From: Branchiostoma floridae
Lineage: Eukaryota; Chordata; Leptocardii; Amphioxiformes; Branchiostomatidae
Assembly: GCF_000003815.2 (NCBI RefSeq)
Contig: NC_049986.1
Location: 23,899,598 to 23,941,772 of the forward strand
Length of the DNA stretch: 42,175 nucleotides
Reading direction: 5' to 3'
Part shown: positions 1 to 11,538 of the stretch, in pieces
How the letters are laid out: each line of letters opens with the position of its first letter
How positions within the stretch are numbered: position 1 is the first letter of the stretch
Notes under the pieces: model-generated
Told to the model about the DNA's origin: nothing
Database searches by the model: none
The model's input: the letters and a program-made list of their open reading frames with translations, nothing else
Translations under genes and position numbers: made by a program

Positions 1-3000
1 TCAGACAAGCTTTTTTCAGAGGGGCTGATGTCTGGTAATACCTGATGAGCTGTTTTTCATTGTGAAGATGACAAACTTGGCTAGCTGCTTTCAGTGCATT
101 CATTTGAGGGGTTGATTCCTGTGCATTCATTCTTTCCATTGAGGCCAAAGCTGACAGGTTTTCCTTCTGTCCACCATTTGCAATGTAGGTTCTGAGTCTG
201 AGTTCTGCTGAGATGCTGGTAAGCACTGTCAGGTGGTGTGCATTGTTGGGACTGATCACTTGTTGGTTTTCCATATCTTCTATCGTCTTCCAAACTGTGG
301 TAGGTATGATGCCTGAAGACAGTGCCAAGCAGTCCACTGCTACAGCTGGGAAGCGATAGATGTTTTTCTTCACATCTATCAGCCTTGCTGTTTCTTTTTC
401 TTTGTACTTTTCAATGTTTTCCCTCTGTGTCTCCTGTGCCAGTTGTTGAGCCATTTTACCCCTGTCAGCTTGCAGTATCTTCACTGTGATGCCCATGTAC
501 ATGTCAATCAAATCCTGGTCCCCTGCTACCAGGCATGGGTTTCTCAAGATACTTGCAAGATGATATCCTTCCTTTAGGTATAGTGTGACATCATTTTGCA
601 GTATTGAAGCCATGTTTTCTGGGGTGCAGATGAGTTCACTGGGTGGTTTGTCCATAGCTCCCTGCCTGCCCAGTGGAGTCTTGCTTGCCTTTGGCATGGA
701 CCCATCAAATGCAAACCCACGTGGTGTAACAGAGTCATAGTACCAGTTGTCTAGTGGATCTTCAGAGAAGAAGTCATTGAGAGATTTTATTCCGAGTGCT
801 GGGAGAATGGTTTCTCCAAAGTTGACCACTTTGAGGTGTAGGTAGTGTGTGAGGTTATGGAAATACAACTTATGTTGTTCACTTTCTTCCTCTACCAAGA
901 TGGCAAACTCCAGGTCTGAGTATGGAGTTACCAGTCCTGTGGCCTGTGAACCCAAACCTACCAGGGCATACTTACATGGAGGGGGACCCATTAACCCAAT
1001 ACACTCTTCTACAAGCAGGCTGATGAACTCCTTCCTTTGTTGTGCAATGTTCTCAAACAAGTGCCTGACAGCCTGAGCTCGTTTTGCCTCTATCTCTTTG
1101 ACACGTGGGTCATCCTCATCATGTACATAGGGATCCAGCTGCTGGTCAATAGTTTCCATCTCCAGCTTGATCTGGTCCCGCATCTCCTTCAGCTGTTTCT
1201 TGTGGTTTTCTGTGTTGTCTGGGCTTACATTGTGAGAAATGTCTAAAATACATTTGAGAAATAACTTTTCTATCTCTATAATGGCTGTCACTATGTTACC
1301 ATTGAGGACTTGATCCTCTGACCTGGCTATTGCTGCATTGTAGAGTGCTGCTGCTTTGACAAAGTCTCCCCCATCTCCTGTCTGCTGACCTCGCTTACTG
1401 TAGACATCCCCCAACTTGCACAGGGGCTCCACCTCTCTCTGGTACTGCTGGGCTGTGGGATCTGGGGGAGAAAGATATTTTTAAACCAGTAACAGTTACA
1501 GTAACTGTTACTGTAATGTAACAGTTATATGTAGTTGGAAAAAAGCAAGGCTAATAAAACATGATTGTCAGAAACCTCAGGTACCTTTTTTATATCAACC
1601 ATACAATCCTTTTAGATTTGGTGTATACATTCAAGTAGTTAAAAATTTTCCACTAACCTCTCACATGTGTCATCTTGAGTGCAGCTGCAAAGTGCTGCTC
1701 TGCAGAGTCCAGGTCTGCCCTGGCGAGGGAGGATTCACCTTCCTTTACATGGTCCTTGTATTTACTAAAATAAAAGAGTCGAAGATTTTATTTATTTTGT
1801 CCCTGACTTGTATTGAAATGAAATGTAATAAATTTGCGGGGATTTAATTTCGCAGTAGCGGGAAAAATGACTTTTCGCAGTGGTTTAAAAGTTCGCGGTA
1901 GCACCATGCACTGTACTACTGTAGTCTCTTACTCAGTTACTGCCATGGAAAATGTCTGCGGTGGTTTTAAGTTCGCGGCAAAGCGGCCACCGTGAAAACC
2001 ATGAACATTAAATCACCGCAAAAGTTTCTGCATTTACAGTATATGAGAAATTATGTTACAAAATAACTTTTCATTTTGTTGTTTAAAACACCACACTCTG
2101 GCATCTAGCTGCTGCTCACAAGTCAGTGATATTATTGTTTGTTTGTTTGTTTGTTTATTTTTATTTAACCAGGGTTACATATCGCCAATTTAGGCGTTTT
2201 TCAAAGTTCCCTGGGGGGCAACCCCGAACATACATGCAACATAAAAGCGATATTAAATAACATAAATGGTAACATAGCGAGAACTAACGAAAATTAACAA
2301 AACTAAGCTTACAAATGATTACAAAATATTATGCACTATATTTAGCAAGGTTGTGTAATCTATGTGACTGATTAATAACTTATTTTACATGTCCCATCAT
2401 AATACTCTGTATTACTTTCTTCCACAAGTTCCAGCACTAATCATGCATTGATGTTTTTGATTCTTTTTTATTTGCTGACAAACAACTGTATGAGAATTCC
2501 CAAGATTTTAATTTATTCATAAAATGATGCCTGTCATATTTAGATTCTAACTTCTGTTATCTACAGCAAAGAATCTTAATGAGTTTGTGTTGTAAACTTT
2601 AAAGATATATTCAAATTGTTTATTCAATTTGTAACAAACAAAAATGTAATGTTTCCCACCTTGGTATGTCTGGATGGAGTCTCAGAGGAGAATTGCCAAA
2701 AAAGATCTCTTCTGGCCCAATCATCTTCATCATTAGTAATACCATAGACATATTGAATGTATCTCTTCCTCTTGTTTCAGTTGATAATGGTATCAGCTGC
2801 AAGACATAATCCACGTGTACATACATTTATTGAAATGTCTTCCAAATTTCATTTGCCATGCATCATAATTTTCACTCTTTCTGTATCTAATCGTGCATTA
2901 CGTATTAATTGAGCATGGTATTTTTTTAATGATATACAAAAATTGAATGTAAACAGTCGAACAAACATTTACCTCTTCCAGTACTTCCCTAGGCCTGATC

Positions 3001-3680
3001 TTCTCCATGTACTTGATGCGATGTTCCAGAGTGAGTTTTGTCTCAGGATCCCCACATCTTGTCAGGGCCTTGTTGTACATGGCAGCTGCTTTGTAGAACT
3101 GGGATACATCAGAGGTTTTGTTGCCTTTCTCAAGGTAGAAATCACCAAGTGTTTTCAGAACCTCAACCTCCAAGAACATGTCGCGTTTCTCAATGGCATC
3201 AACTAACATTTCTGTGTAAGTCTCCTCAACAGGCTGCCAACTTTTCATGAAATTTCTGACCAGTTTTTCATCAGATTCTGCAAAAATCTTTGCTACTCTC
3301 AAGGCATTGTTACTGTCCGTACCCTCTGATGACCCCTGATGTGGACTGTACCCCTGCAGCAGTTGTCTGGAGAGTTTCTCCATGTAGCCGATACGATGTT
3401 CCAATATTAGACCTATGTCTGGATCTGTGCAGCGCAGTAGGGCAGCAGCATACAGGGCAGCAGCCTTGTCAAACTCTACTGAATCTCTACTGAGCTTGGC
3501 TTTCTGAAGATGCAAATCTCCAAGACTTTTCAGGACTTCTACCTCCATAAAGTTATCGCTGCCAAGAATGGCTTTTCTCAAAGCCCGCCCATAACCAATT
3601 TCTTTCTCAGACTGACTTTTGAACTCCAACTCCAAGTCCTGTAGCTTGTTTGCTAGGCTGTTGACGTTTGTGTCAGACAT
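1..3680 (-). CDS. NTase-TPR protein, paralog A (3' part beyond window)
   Basis: Spliced minus-strand gene cut by the left edge. Exons I infer: 3680-2973, 2796-2660, 1764-1658, 1461 to 1 and beyond; all junctions are GT-AG with consistent phases 0, 2 and 1. The ATG at 3680 follows a strong acceptor (AG at 3697-3696), so a 5'UTR intron is likely. Residues 1-236 hold two TPR-like units built around [15 protein letters not shown] and [14 protein letters not shown]. The large exon starts with a third unit, then the NTase signature [17 protein letters not shown] (hG[GS]-x10-DhEh) and [11 protein letters not shown] with a possible third acidic residue, then an [11 protein letters not shown] segment like the C-terminal part of DUF294/GlnD-like proteins. 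The frame is open to position 1. Paralog B suggests a TPR array follows outside the window. Predicted role: nucleotide transfer to an unknown substrate; the substrate and any immune role are inference. Confidence 0.85.
1815..2045. mobile_element. Non-autonomous DNA transposon fragment in intron of paralog A
   Basis: The left part reads TTTGCGGGGATTTAATTTCG and the right end, reverse-complemented, reads CTTTTGCGGTGATTTAATGT, giving imperfect terminal inverted repeats of about 25 bp around an interior of repeated TTCGCGGT / GGTTTTAAGTTCGCGG words. The right end closes with a TACTGTAAATGCAGAAA-like sequence. I found no clear target duplication. It lies between the second and third coding exons of paralog A. 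Confidence 0.5.
2136..2157. repeat. (GTTT)n microsatellite
   Basis: Five to six copies of GTTT, followed by an AT-rich stretch with TTATTTAACCAGGGTTACAT that looks like the edge of an interspersed repeat (to about 2300) which I cannot assign. It lies in an intron of paralog A. Confidence 0.7.
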
Positions 3681-3695
3681 TTTACGGTATTTAGC

Positions 3696-4139
3696 CTGCA
3701 ACGAGAAAACAAAACGTTGTCTTGAATATGTGGCTTAGAGGATTTGTTACTTTGAATTAATCAAGTCATAGTTCATAAAGTAATTGCACATAAAGTATTA
3801 GTAAATGTTCACTCATCCCAGGTAGCAGCGAACCTATTGTTTACTTATCTTATAATAGGTTTTAAGTTGTTGTAACTGGCCACAAAAGTTTAATTTTTGT
3901 TTCTCGGAAATGAAAATATAACGCTGATAACACAAAAGCAAAGGGCAGGGAGGAAAACCTGAACATGAACATTGACTAAAAAAACTAAGACTCAGTAAAG
4001 GAATGAACCTTGTCCTTTCAATTGGCTTTCTTTTTTTGTTACAGGAGGCTGTTTCGGCCATACTGATTTTGCTCTGGATGTTATGTGGGGGTATATCTCG
4101 TTATGTGGGGTATATCTCGCAAGAACCACTAGAAGGTTT
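3696..4139. other. 5' flank and 5'UTR intron side of paralog A
   Basis: This stretch is upstream of the acceptor of the first coding exon of paralog A and should contain the 5'UTR intron. No noncoding first exon or promoter could be fixed. The only local structure is a 2-copy tandem of TTATGTGGGGTATATCTCG at about 4079-4119. Confidence 0.4.
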
Positions 4140-4273
4140 ATTTGTTTATTAAAATTCACCACACAGGTGGAAGGGTAGGGGGAACAGGTGGTGACACCTT
4201 TAATGGCCCTCGCCCCGACATAAAAATACAATACTAGTAGTTACAGCAGACTAAGATTAATAAAAGACAACAT

Positions 4274-4310
<37 letters not shown>

Positions 4311-4573
4311 GACTACCGAGCCCTTAAATCCTGGCAGGAGGCACACTTACATGCAGTAGACCAGGTACAGAGGTTATCGGATACTAAGTGACTTCTGAAT
4401 CTATCGACAGTAGATTTCACAAGTAGCTGTTTGAAAGACAATAAGTGGGACTGGCGTGACGACACTGCTCCTATGTTGCAAACGGTAACATCAAGCTTGT
4501 TCCATTCGGTAACTAACCGTGGTACGTTTGACATAGCAAATGTAGATGTTTTACAGCGACATGGCATAAGCAT
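4140..4573 (-). mobile_element. Decayed non-LTR retrotransposon 3' end
   Basis: Read on the minus strand, 4573-4313 encodes VPRLVTEWNKL and, further on, KSTVDRFRSHL. This resembles the C-terminus of many LINE polymerase ORFs (a WNxL motif followed by an FKxxL-type helix). A (TGAT)n run and a 3'UTR-like segment with GTCGGGGCGAGGGCCATTAA follow toward 4140. The assignment rests on motif resemblance only. The copy is truncated and has no intact RT domain. Confidence 0.45.
4275..4310. repeat. (CAAT)n microsatellite
   Basis: About nine uninterrupted CAAT units, inside the LINE-like remnant. Confidence 0.9.
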
Positions 4574-4619
4574 GAACGACCGAATACTTCTTGCTGGTCT
4601 GGCAGAAAAGGATACATTA

Positions 4620-5886
4620 TGTTAGGTCCAGATCGTTCATGTTGGTTAGGACTTAACAAATAACATTATGTGTAAATTTTCATAGAATTTAGAAAAAAAA
4701 TCTAAATATTTCATGGAAGTATGAGTTCTCAGAACTCATGTTTGAATGTGATTTGACTATTTGGAGATCTAAATCTTCCCTGGATTCAAGAGACTCAACG
4801 TGCCTGTATCTGTGACAATTTCAGAGTACGGAATTGAGTCATAAAATGACAGTCTTTGTATCCTTAAATGGGCAAAAAGCACCTTGGAGTATAAGCCACT
4901 TGTTACCTGATGTGTTTACACTAAACCCCGGTCACAAAGCACGTACGATTCCTTGCGATTCCTTGCGATGCGCAGGATAAGCGCAGTGCGTCGTAAGTCG
5001 GGGGAGAATCGGAAGCAATGGTTTAGATATATAAAGCCGTGGTCACAAAGCGCGTAGTGCATCATACAATGAGGTCATAAGAGCGTACCTGCGCCAATCG
5101 TAGTAAATCATAGTAAATTGGAAAGCGTCCTATGACGAAACATAGAGCTGAAATGGATTTTGAACATGTTCAAAATTTCTCCATCGTCGTAAGATCTTTA
5201 TCGCCTCCATAGCAGACTTTGTTACGGCAATTTTTTGTACTAATGACATTAAAGGTTCATAAATTTTTAGCATGTTGTGATGGTATTAGTTTTCCCTGAT
5301 ATTGTCGATGTTGACGAAAACTATATCAGTCGCAATTGCCACAGTAGCAACCAAAGAACAACGGCCCGAGAAGAGCCTGCATTCGCGCACAGGTGATGCA
5401 GACAATTGTTTGATCGCTACATGCACGTGCGTTCATAATTAGATCAAATCTCAGCTCTCTTCGGTCTCGGGTCAATTTACCATAATCGTAATAACCACGG
5501 GGACAGATCGAACAGAAAGACAGGCTCTATGAGTCGGAAATATATATGATATAATGCTTATGATTTTAGTATGAAAACATTTTTGTTGATAGCATATCAT
5601 AATACAATCTTCGAAAAAGCCTGACTCGTAGAGTGCTTGTACTTGATCATACCAGTACCATGTTCTTGATTTGAACCTCTGATTGTAATCCTCATTTGTC
5701 ATGGTCTCTTTTGATTTATTTTTACAGGTAAAGATATTATAGAGAGGTATTCAACAGCTACGTCCACATTTGGTTGGTTAAAGAAGCGCAAAAGCGGTCA
5801 GGTGGCTATTCAAAAGAGACCAAAGTGAAAAATCGTACGACGCTGAAAAAAATTTTGAACATCATCCGATGCGTTGCGATGGCTGA
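4620..5886. other. Intergenic, weakly structured repeat-derived DNA
   Basis: No gene recognised. GGTCACAAAGCxCGTA occurs twice (about 4931 and 5043). A segment TTTTGAACATGTTCAAAATT near 5160 is matched in inverted orientation by CGTACGACGCTG...TTTTGAACATCATC near 5835-5870. This suggests a decayed foldback element, possibly interrupted by a later insertion. Confidence 0.35.
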
Positions 5887-5894
5887 TTGTGAAA

Positions 5895-5988
5895 TAGCCG
5901 CAGATAGGCCAATTGTTGCCGGTTGTATTGCTAAGGTTGTACGAGCTTAATATGCTCTACAATTCAACCGGCGCTATCTGCGGCTAAG
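5895..5988. mobile_element. 94-bp hairpin MITE with 8-bp target duplication
   Basis: The segment is a near-palindrome. TAGCCGCAGATAG at the left pairs with CTATCTGCGGCTA at the right, and inner arms GCCGGTTGTATTG and CAATTCAACCGGC also pair. It is flanked by TTGTGAAA at 5887-5894 and 5989-5996. An 8-bp duplication would suit hAT or Mutator-like elements; there is no coding capacity. Confidence 0.6.
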
Positions 5989-5999
5989 TTGTGAAACTG

Positions 6000-6435
6000 C
6001 TTCAGGTGCACTCCCCAGTTCTTCCGTCCTAAATTATTTCGGAGTAAGAGGATTTTAGCATCCGTTTTGTGCCCTTTACTTAGTGTAGCGGATCCAAATC
6101 ACTGCTATAGACTGTATAAAATTTCACCCCTATAATGCTGTTTTCGGTAAGTTTTTGTCGACGAATCTTGGCTTCCGGGTATCGCTCTGAGGACGCAAAC
6201 AGTGAAGGGGCCAGAGCAGCTTGACCGATGACATCACCCCTACAGGCTTCCGACATGCTTTAGGATATTCATTATTGTGAGATTTGAGGTCCTACTTGAA
6301 TTTTCAATGACATGTTAATCAGATTATGTTAGACCCCATGGTACATATTTACTTCCTGAGTATAGTTGCAGTTCCTTGGAAATTTTTTTTGTGGAAAATA
6401 CCGTGTCGTTAAAAAAGTCTCTTAACTATTAATAG
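6000..6435. other. Intergenic, nothing recognised
   Basis: No ORF of note, no tandem repeat and no splice-compatible exon was seen here. Confidence 0.4.
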
Positions 6436-6506
6436 GTTTCAATGGGGGCGAGAAACTGGGGTGTTCCCCCGAAAGTGGATCTAAATAAAGTCAAAGTCAA
6501 AGTCTA
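6436..6506 (+). mobile_element. LINE-like 3' tail
   Basis: GGGGTGTTCCCCCGAAAGTG is followed by TCTAAATAAAGTCAAAGTCAAAGTC, a short A-rich tandem tail as in many non-LTR elements. Only the tail is present; the family is not identified. Confidence 0.4.
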
Positions 6507-6852
6507 GCACATTTTTGGTTTTCCCTTTACTACATCTGACTCTTGACACATTGACTCAAACGTCTCTTGTATGGATAATTAATATATGCAAACGGCTAGG
6601 CCATAGAGCATTGGAATAAAAGGCCATCCCTGCAGTAGTAGCCTCTTTACATGTTTATACACAATGTAAATGCTCTGATGATGATGATGATAATTAAATA
6701 AAATGATCTAAGTTTCCATGTTTTAACATCATGGTAATGTCATAACATGGCTCTGTGATCAAGGCTAATTCACAGAAAACATAATATTCACACAGTGTCA
6801 GTATCTGCGAGTAAATTCCTACATTCCTGTAACCTATCAGGAGGACCAGGCT

Positions 6853-7214
6853 TGTCTAAATCTCACCTGGATGTCTGAGACGTGTCTAACTCTCACCTGG
6901 ATGTCTGAGACGTGTCTAAATCTCACCTGGATGTCTGAGACGTGTCTAAATCTCACCTGGATGTCTGAGACGTGCCTAAATCTCACCTGGATGTCTGAGA
7001 CGTGTCTAAATCTCACCTGGATGTCTGAGACGTGTCTAAATCTCACCTGGATGTCTGAGACATGTCTAAATCTCACCTGGATGTCTGAGACGTGTCTAAA
7101 TCTCACCTGGATGTCTGAGACGTGTCTAAATCTCACCTGGATGTCCGAGATGTGTCTAAATCTTACTTGGATGTCTGAGATGTGTCTAAATCTTACTTGG
7201 GTGTTTGAGACGTT
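6853..7214. repeat. 30-bp minisatellite, 12 copies
   Basis: The unit is about TCTAAATCTCACCTGGATG plus TCTGAGACGTG and is repeated 12 times with few substitutions, mostly in the last two units. Because 30 is a multiple of three, it stays open on both strands (decapeptide repeats MSETCLNLTW on plus and VRFRHVSDIQ on minus). Diverged relatives occur at about 7880-7960 and 39375-39440. There is no other sign of coding. Confidence 0.9.
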
Positions 7215-7402
7215 TCACCTGTATGTCAGACTTACCTGCCCTGTACAGAAGAGAGTTCTGGATTCATTGTTTGGCCACTAATGGGACTTTGACCCTTACG
7301 TCATGCCCTAAGCCAACATTCTCTTGACGTATTACCTGCATGCAAATAGCAACCCTGGTCTGAAAGGCCTCACCTTCATTTATTTCAGATCTTTACAGTA
7401 GT

Positions 7403-7751
7403 CAGGGCTGGAAATACTACCTGCATAATTATGCAGGTTAGTGCAGGTAAAATTGGAGCTGTGCAGGTATTTCTGTTGTCTACCTGCTCCTAACCTGCAC
7501 TGGTCCATTTAAAGGGTTTTGTACATAAACGTCCTAAGATGTGTGGATTGTTATTAGCTGCATTGACTGTTACCACCTAATAGTATGAAGTATAAATTTA
7601 AAGAAAGAATAGCAATAGTTCCTGAACAATTTTAGTATGATCCATGATCAGAAATTCAGAGTGGTGCAGGTAAAATTTGTCTGGTGCAGGTAGTTTTCAA
7701 TGTTAACTGCACCAGTACACATATGCAGAAAAAAGGATTTCATTAGCCCTG
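7403..7751. mobile_element. hAT-like non-autonomous element (tentative)
   Basis: It begins CAGGGCTGGAAATAC and ends ...ATTAGCCCTG, i.e. CAGGGCT termini in inverted orientation as in hAT elements. The interior has repeated TGCAGGTA / GTGCAGGTAAAATT words at both ends (about 7430-7470 and 7664-7692). I could not find a convincing 8-bp target duplication. Confidence 0.45.
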
Positions 7752-8783
7752 AGTATTTCATTTCACCATGCTCTTTGATTAGGACTATAATCCATACTGT
7801 AAAACACACTGTTCTCTCAGCAAACCGCTGTAAAGTTACTGTTACAGTTACTAGCACTGTGACCTGTGATGACTGACTTACCTGGATGTTTAAGAGGTGT
7901 CTAAATTTCAAATATCACCCATAGATGCCTGAGACTATGTTTTAAATCTCACCTGAACGTTTGAAACTCTACAACAGTTACTGTAAACCTGCTGGCGCCT
8001 CAGTCGCCTGTATGTACATGATTGTACTTGCTTGTGAAAGTTCTGGTTTCTCCCTCCGACTCGATCATCAGGCCAAACATTTTCCTAGTTTCACATCCGG
8101 GACTCTGATTTGAGCGGTGCCTATTCTGCATGACAAAGAACATCCCATGCCTCAGGTCATGTGTCACCTGATATGTTGACACCATGGTTGAGTGGGTTTC
8201 CTGACCTCTGCAAGCACTCTGTAAGCAAGCACTAAGCAAGTAAGCAAAGAAGGTCAATTCAGTCATTCATTCAAATAGGAACCATGTACACAGTAGAAAG
8301 GTGAAAACTACATAATTACAGCAATTACTGTAAAACTGTATAATAGTCCCTCATATTTTACATAATCAGGTTAACATGCATTGGCATAATACCGGTAGTA
8401 AGACTTATACCGGTAGATTAAAAATACTGGAACTTAATGAGATCTACACATGCAACAATAGTTATTTCTGAGCTGTGCACACTTCAGACATCTAGGTGTC
8501 CAATATATCATTTACAAAGCATCGATAACAATGCATTCGAAGACAACAAGGCCAAAAGTTTTCAGTATCTTTTTCGGGGTAGGCAGCTCGTCGTGGGACG
8601 AGCACACTGTCACATTCATTGCCAAATTTATAGATCATAATTACACATGCTCACGGCACAAGAAGAACATGATTCAACAACAATCTTGAATTTCTGTTGG
8701 TGACCTACGACATGTAAAAGTGTGAAGAACCGTTGCATAATAGCCCGGATCTACGACTGAATGGGCAAAATTGAACGTAAGCA
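7752..8783. other. Intergenic, nothing firm
   Basis: Contains a diverged copy of the 30-bp minisatellite unit (about 7880-7960) and an open minus-strand frame (8266-8000) with no recognised domain and no splice support. The upstream sequence of the small plus-strand gene lies at the right end. Confidence 0.35.
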
Positions 8784-8834
8784 GCCATTTTCCCGCCATT
8801 TTTATATCTACGCTAGCAGTGAAGTGTTACGTCA
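8784..8834 (+). promoter_or_regulatory. Candidate promoter: E2F-, YY1- and CRE-like sites
   Basis: Within 51 bp there are GCCATTTT (YY1-like), TTTCCCGCC (E2F-like), a second GCCATTTT-type word and TTACGTCA (CRE-like, 8827-8834). The cluster ends 27 bp before the ATG at 8861 of the inferred four-exon gene. It implies a TATA-less promoter with a short 5'UTR. Site matches are by eye. Confidence 0.45.
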
Positions 8835-8860
8835 TAGCGGTTGTGACGGACAGGAGTTAA

Positions 8861-11538
8861 ATGAAAATTCTTGACAGTATACGTCCGTTTTCTCATGACA
8901 TTTTGTATGCTCATGCAGGTTTATGTTTTATGCATTTACTAACAGAAAAGGAAGGAACATCAGATATAAAGGTACATAGCGACAGTTAATTGTGCCGTGT
9001 TTTTTCCTACCGGTATTTTGTACCCCCTCCCAACCACGCGCCCGTTTGCCGTGTAATTCCGCGGCGTGTTACAATTACAATATTACGCTTTTAGCAGGAC
9101 AAGAGTGGCAGAAAAGTTACACAGAAGAAGTGGCAAGGGTATTAAACCTATAACAGCAACAATTGTAACTGGAGAAAATGATGCGTTGACAATTTGTCAA
9201 ATCAGTATGGCTAGAGAAATCGTCGTAAACGTACCGGTATTATGATAATAGATGTTACCTCTGCTAGTGGGATATTTGTCCAAGCTGTCCAATTATCGTC
9301 AATTAAGGTGTTAATGTATGAACCTCAAATAAGATAATTTTAGAAGTTCACTGCATTCTATTGTGAATTGTTGCCTATAATACCACATAATGCTAATAAA
9401 ATCAATCATACACAGAGCCTGAAGGCTGTACTTTGGTACATTAATTTTTTAGGGAGTGAATATACAAAGTTTATTGTGTAAAAAGTTTCACTCCCAGCCT
9501 TCTCGTTTCATCTTTACCGCTTGCTTGGTTTTGTTTGCCTGCTTAAGGTGAGTCCTTCCAGTCTCGAGTAAGGCCACACCAGTTTAATTTCTTGGTTCAC
9601 GGATTTTTTCATAAAAGATATGGAGCGAGAGGGCGAAATAAAAATAAAAATTGTAAAATGGTTGGGGTAAAGGTAACGGCTAATCCAAAACATTAAAAAA
9701 AAAGTTTTCAGCTTGAAATAAGTACAAAAACACTATTTTTGTACAGTAACAGCACCTGTACCCACACTTTAAGGAGCTTATAATATAAAGGCCAATTTGC
9801 TACACCAGAAAGCTGGTGAATGGTTTCATTAATGGTGAAAATTTGCTGAGTAGTAATTTTTATTTTTATTTTTTTTTTCCGAAAAATAGGAGCGAGCAAA
9901 TCCGTGAACCAAGATATTAAATCGGTGTGGCCTAACATAAAAATGTAAGAGAACCACGAATCACATGGTGTAGCCTAAACTCATTTCTGCTGCCTGTGTC
10001 AAAAGCCAAAAGATTTTAGTAAAATTGCCAAGGAGATCAATAAAGTGTGGTTTTCCCTTTGCAGGTGAGTTTGTCCCCACTGCAGACAGACAGCCGACCC
10101 AGCCAGCTGCTGGTGTGTGCTGGGTACAGGGGCTATGAACCCACGCTACTGGAGGTAAGACTGGGTTGTCAAACTCTAACCCCTAAACCCACCCAGCCAG
10201 CTGCTAGTGTGTACTGGGTACAGGGGATGTGAACCCACGCTACTGGAGGTAAGACTGGGTTATTACAAATTCTAACCCCTAAACCCACCCAGCCAGCTGC
10301 TGGTGTGTACTGGGTACAGGGGATGTGAACCCACGCTACTGGAGGTAAGACTGGGTTATCACATTAACTCTAACAGCTGTCAGTGTGTGCTGGGTTCAGA
10401 GGCTGTGAACCCACGCTACTGGAGGTAGGTATTGGATATTACAAACTCCAACCCCTCAACTACCAGTAACCTAATAAGTATATAGCTAGCTGCTTCTGTG
10501 CATAGTATGCGGCTGTAAGCCCATGGGCTTAACTGGAGATTTTTAAAAATTACATAAAGATTAATTATATAAAAATAATATACATTATTATTATATTATA
10601 TAGAGAGGGATAGTCTAAGATATAGATACACTGAGTTGTTGTCAGCCTTTATTGATTTTTCAACATGCAAAATGCCATATGGGTGAAATTTCAATTTGTA
10701 ATCCTGGTTAATATACTGTATTTATACTGAAAACCTAAGTGATTTCACAGAATCTGATGAAGATTTTTATACACACCAATGCCCAGGTTCTACAGGAAGT
10801 GAGACAGACCCTGTGTGAGCTGCAGGGGGACAGGGATGTGTTGGAGGTGGTGCCCATGCAGCAGCTACTGGGTAAAGTACTCCTGATTTGCATGGAAGAA
10901 TTCCCCCAATTTACAATTTATAATAGTTTGCATGTACATGTATATGCATAGCCCTTCAATATTTAAGGCATGGTTTACAAAGCAGGGCAGAGTTGTAAGC
11001 CAATTTGCTCAACAAGGAAATATGGAATTTTTATTTCTGTCAGCGAAATCATTCTGACCAAGATGCTGATAATGCAATTGTTCTCTATGAAGGCTTCGGC
11101 CTCAGTTGCACCAGTGACTGTCAGGGATGTAGCCCCAGCTCGGCTCTGAAGCCACAAATTTGCCCAGGAGGACTGCTGGATATTGGGGAGTTCTCGGCGT
11201 CTATCTGTTGCCGGGCCCCGGTTTCATTTTAAGTCTGACTTAAATTCAACAACGGTTTGGCCTGGCCCCAAAACACCCTAGGAGTCGCAAGGTGTCCCAC
11301 TTCCGGGGGCCATGCCTAAAGTACCAAAAACAGTCCAGGAACTGCCCAACATGGCCCCTTTTTCCAATTTATTGAGACCTATAAGTTAACGTAGCGTTCT
11401 GGTTTCCCAGGTGATGGGAGATTCCAACACTTCCTGAAGGCAGCTAACGAGGCAGTTCTGTACAGGAGCCTAGCAACCGTCGTCAGGTGGGAGAAACAGC
11501 TTCTACAGAACAGCAGCATGCAGGGGACTGAGGGTTAA
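8861..11538 (+). CDS. Four-exon small gene, 137 residues, unrecognised
   Basis: I assemble exons 8861-8971, 10065-10154, 10787-10871 and 11411-11538. Junctions are AAAG|GTACAT, TTTGCAG|GTGAGT, GGAG|GTAAGA, CCCAG|GTTCTA, CTGG|GTAAAG and TTCCCAG|GTGATG, with phases 0, 0, 1. The sum is 414 nt, ending in TAA. The protein starts MKILDSIRPFSHDILY, contains QLLVCAGYRGYEPTLLEVLQ and QGDRDVLEVVPMQQLLGDGR, and ends VVRWEKQLLQNSSMQGTEG. It looks soluble and helical in its second half, with no signal peptide. I do not recognise the family. E2F/YY1/CRE-like sites precede the ATG. Sequence around exon 2 and the tail of the last exon are tandemly multiplied downstream of each exon. Exon 1 is the least certain part. 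Confidence 0.6.
9572..9932. mobile_element. PIF/Harbinger-type MITE, TAA target duplication
   Basis: Terminal inverted repeats run GGCCACACCAGTTTAATTTC at the left and, reverse-complemented, GGCCACACCGATTTAATATC at the right, both continuing into TTGGTTCACGGATTT. TAA flanks at 9569-9571 and 9933-9935. A 3-bp TWA duplication with GGCC-type ends fits PIF/Harbinger (Tourist-like). It lies in intron 1 of the four-exon gene. 361 bp, no transposase. Confidence 0.8.
10097..10460 (+). repeat. Tandem copies of exon 2 and its donor site (~95 bp x 4)
   Basis: ACCCAGCCAGCTGCT, GTACTGGGTACAGGGG and AACCCACGCTACTGGAGGTA recur at about 10097, 10191, 10287 and 10373, a spacing near 90-96 bp. Each copy keeps a GGAG|GTA donor-like end, but only the first has a pyrimidine-rich acceptor. 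The unit therefore spans the 3' part of exon 2 plus the start of intron 2. Confidence 0.8.

Noticed and set aside
6837-7281. 99- and 136-residue open frames with decapeptide repeats
   Set aside because: Products of a 30-bp tandem repeat without stops; no start context, splice sites or neighbouring coding sequence.
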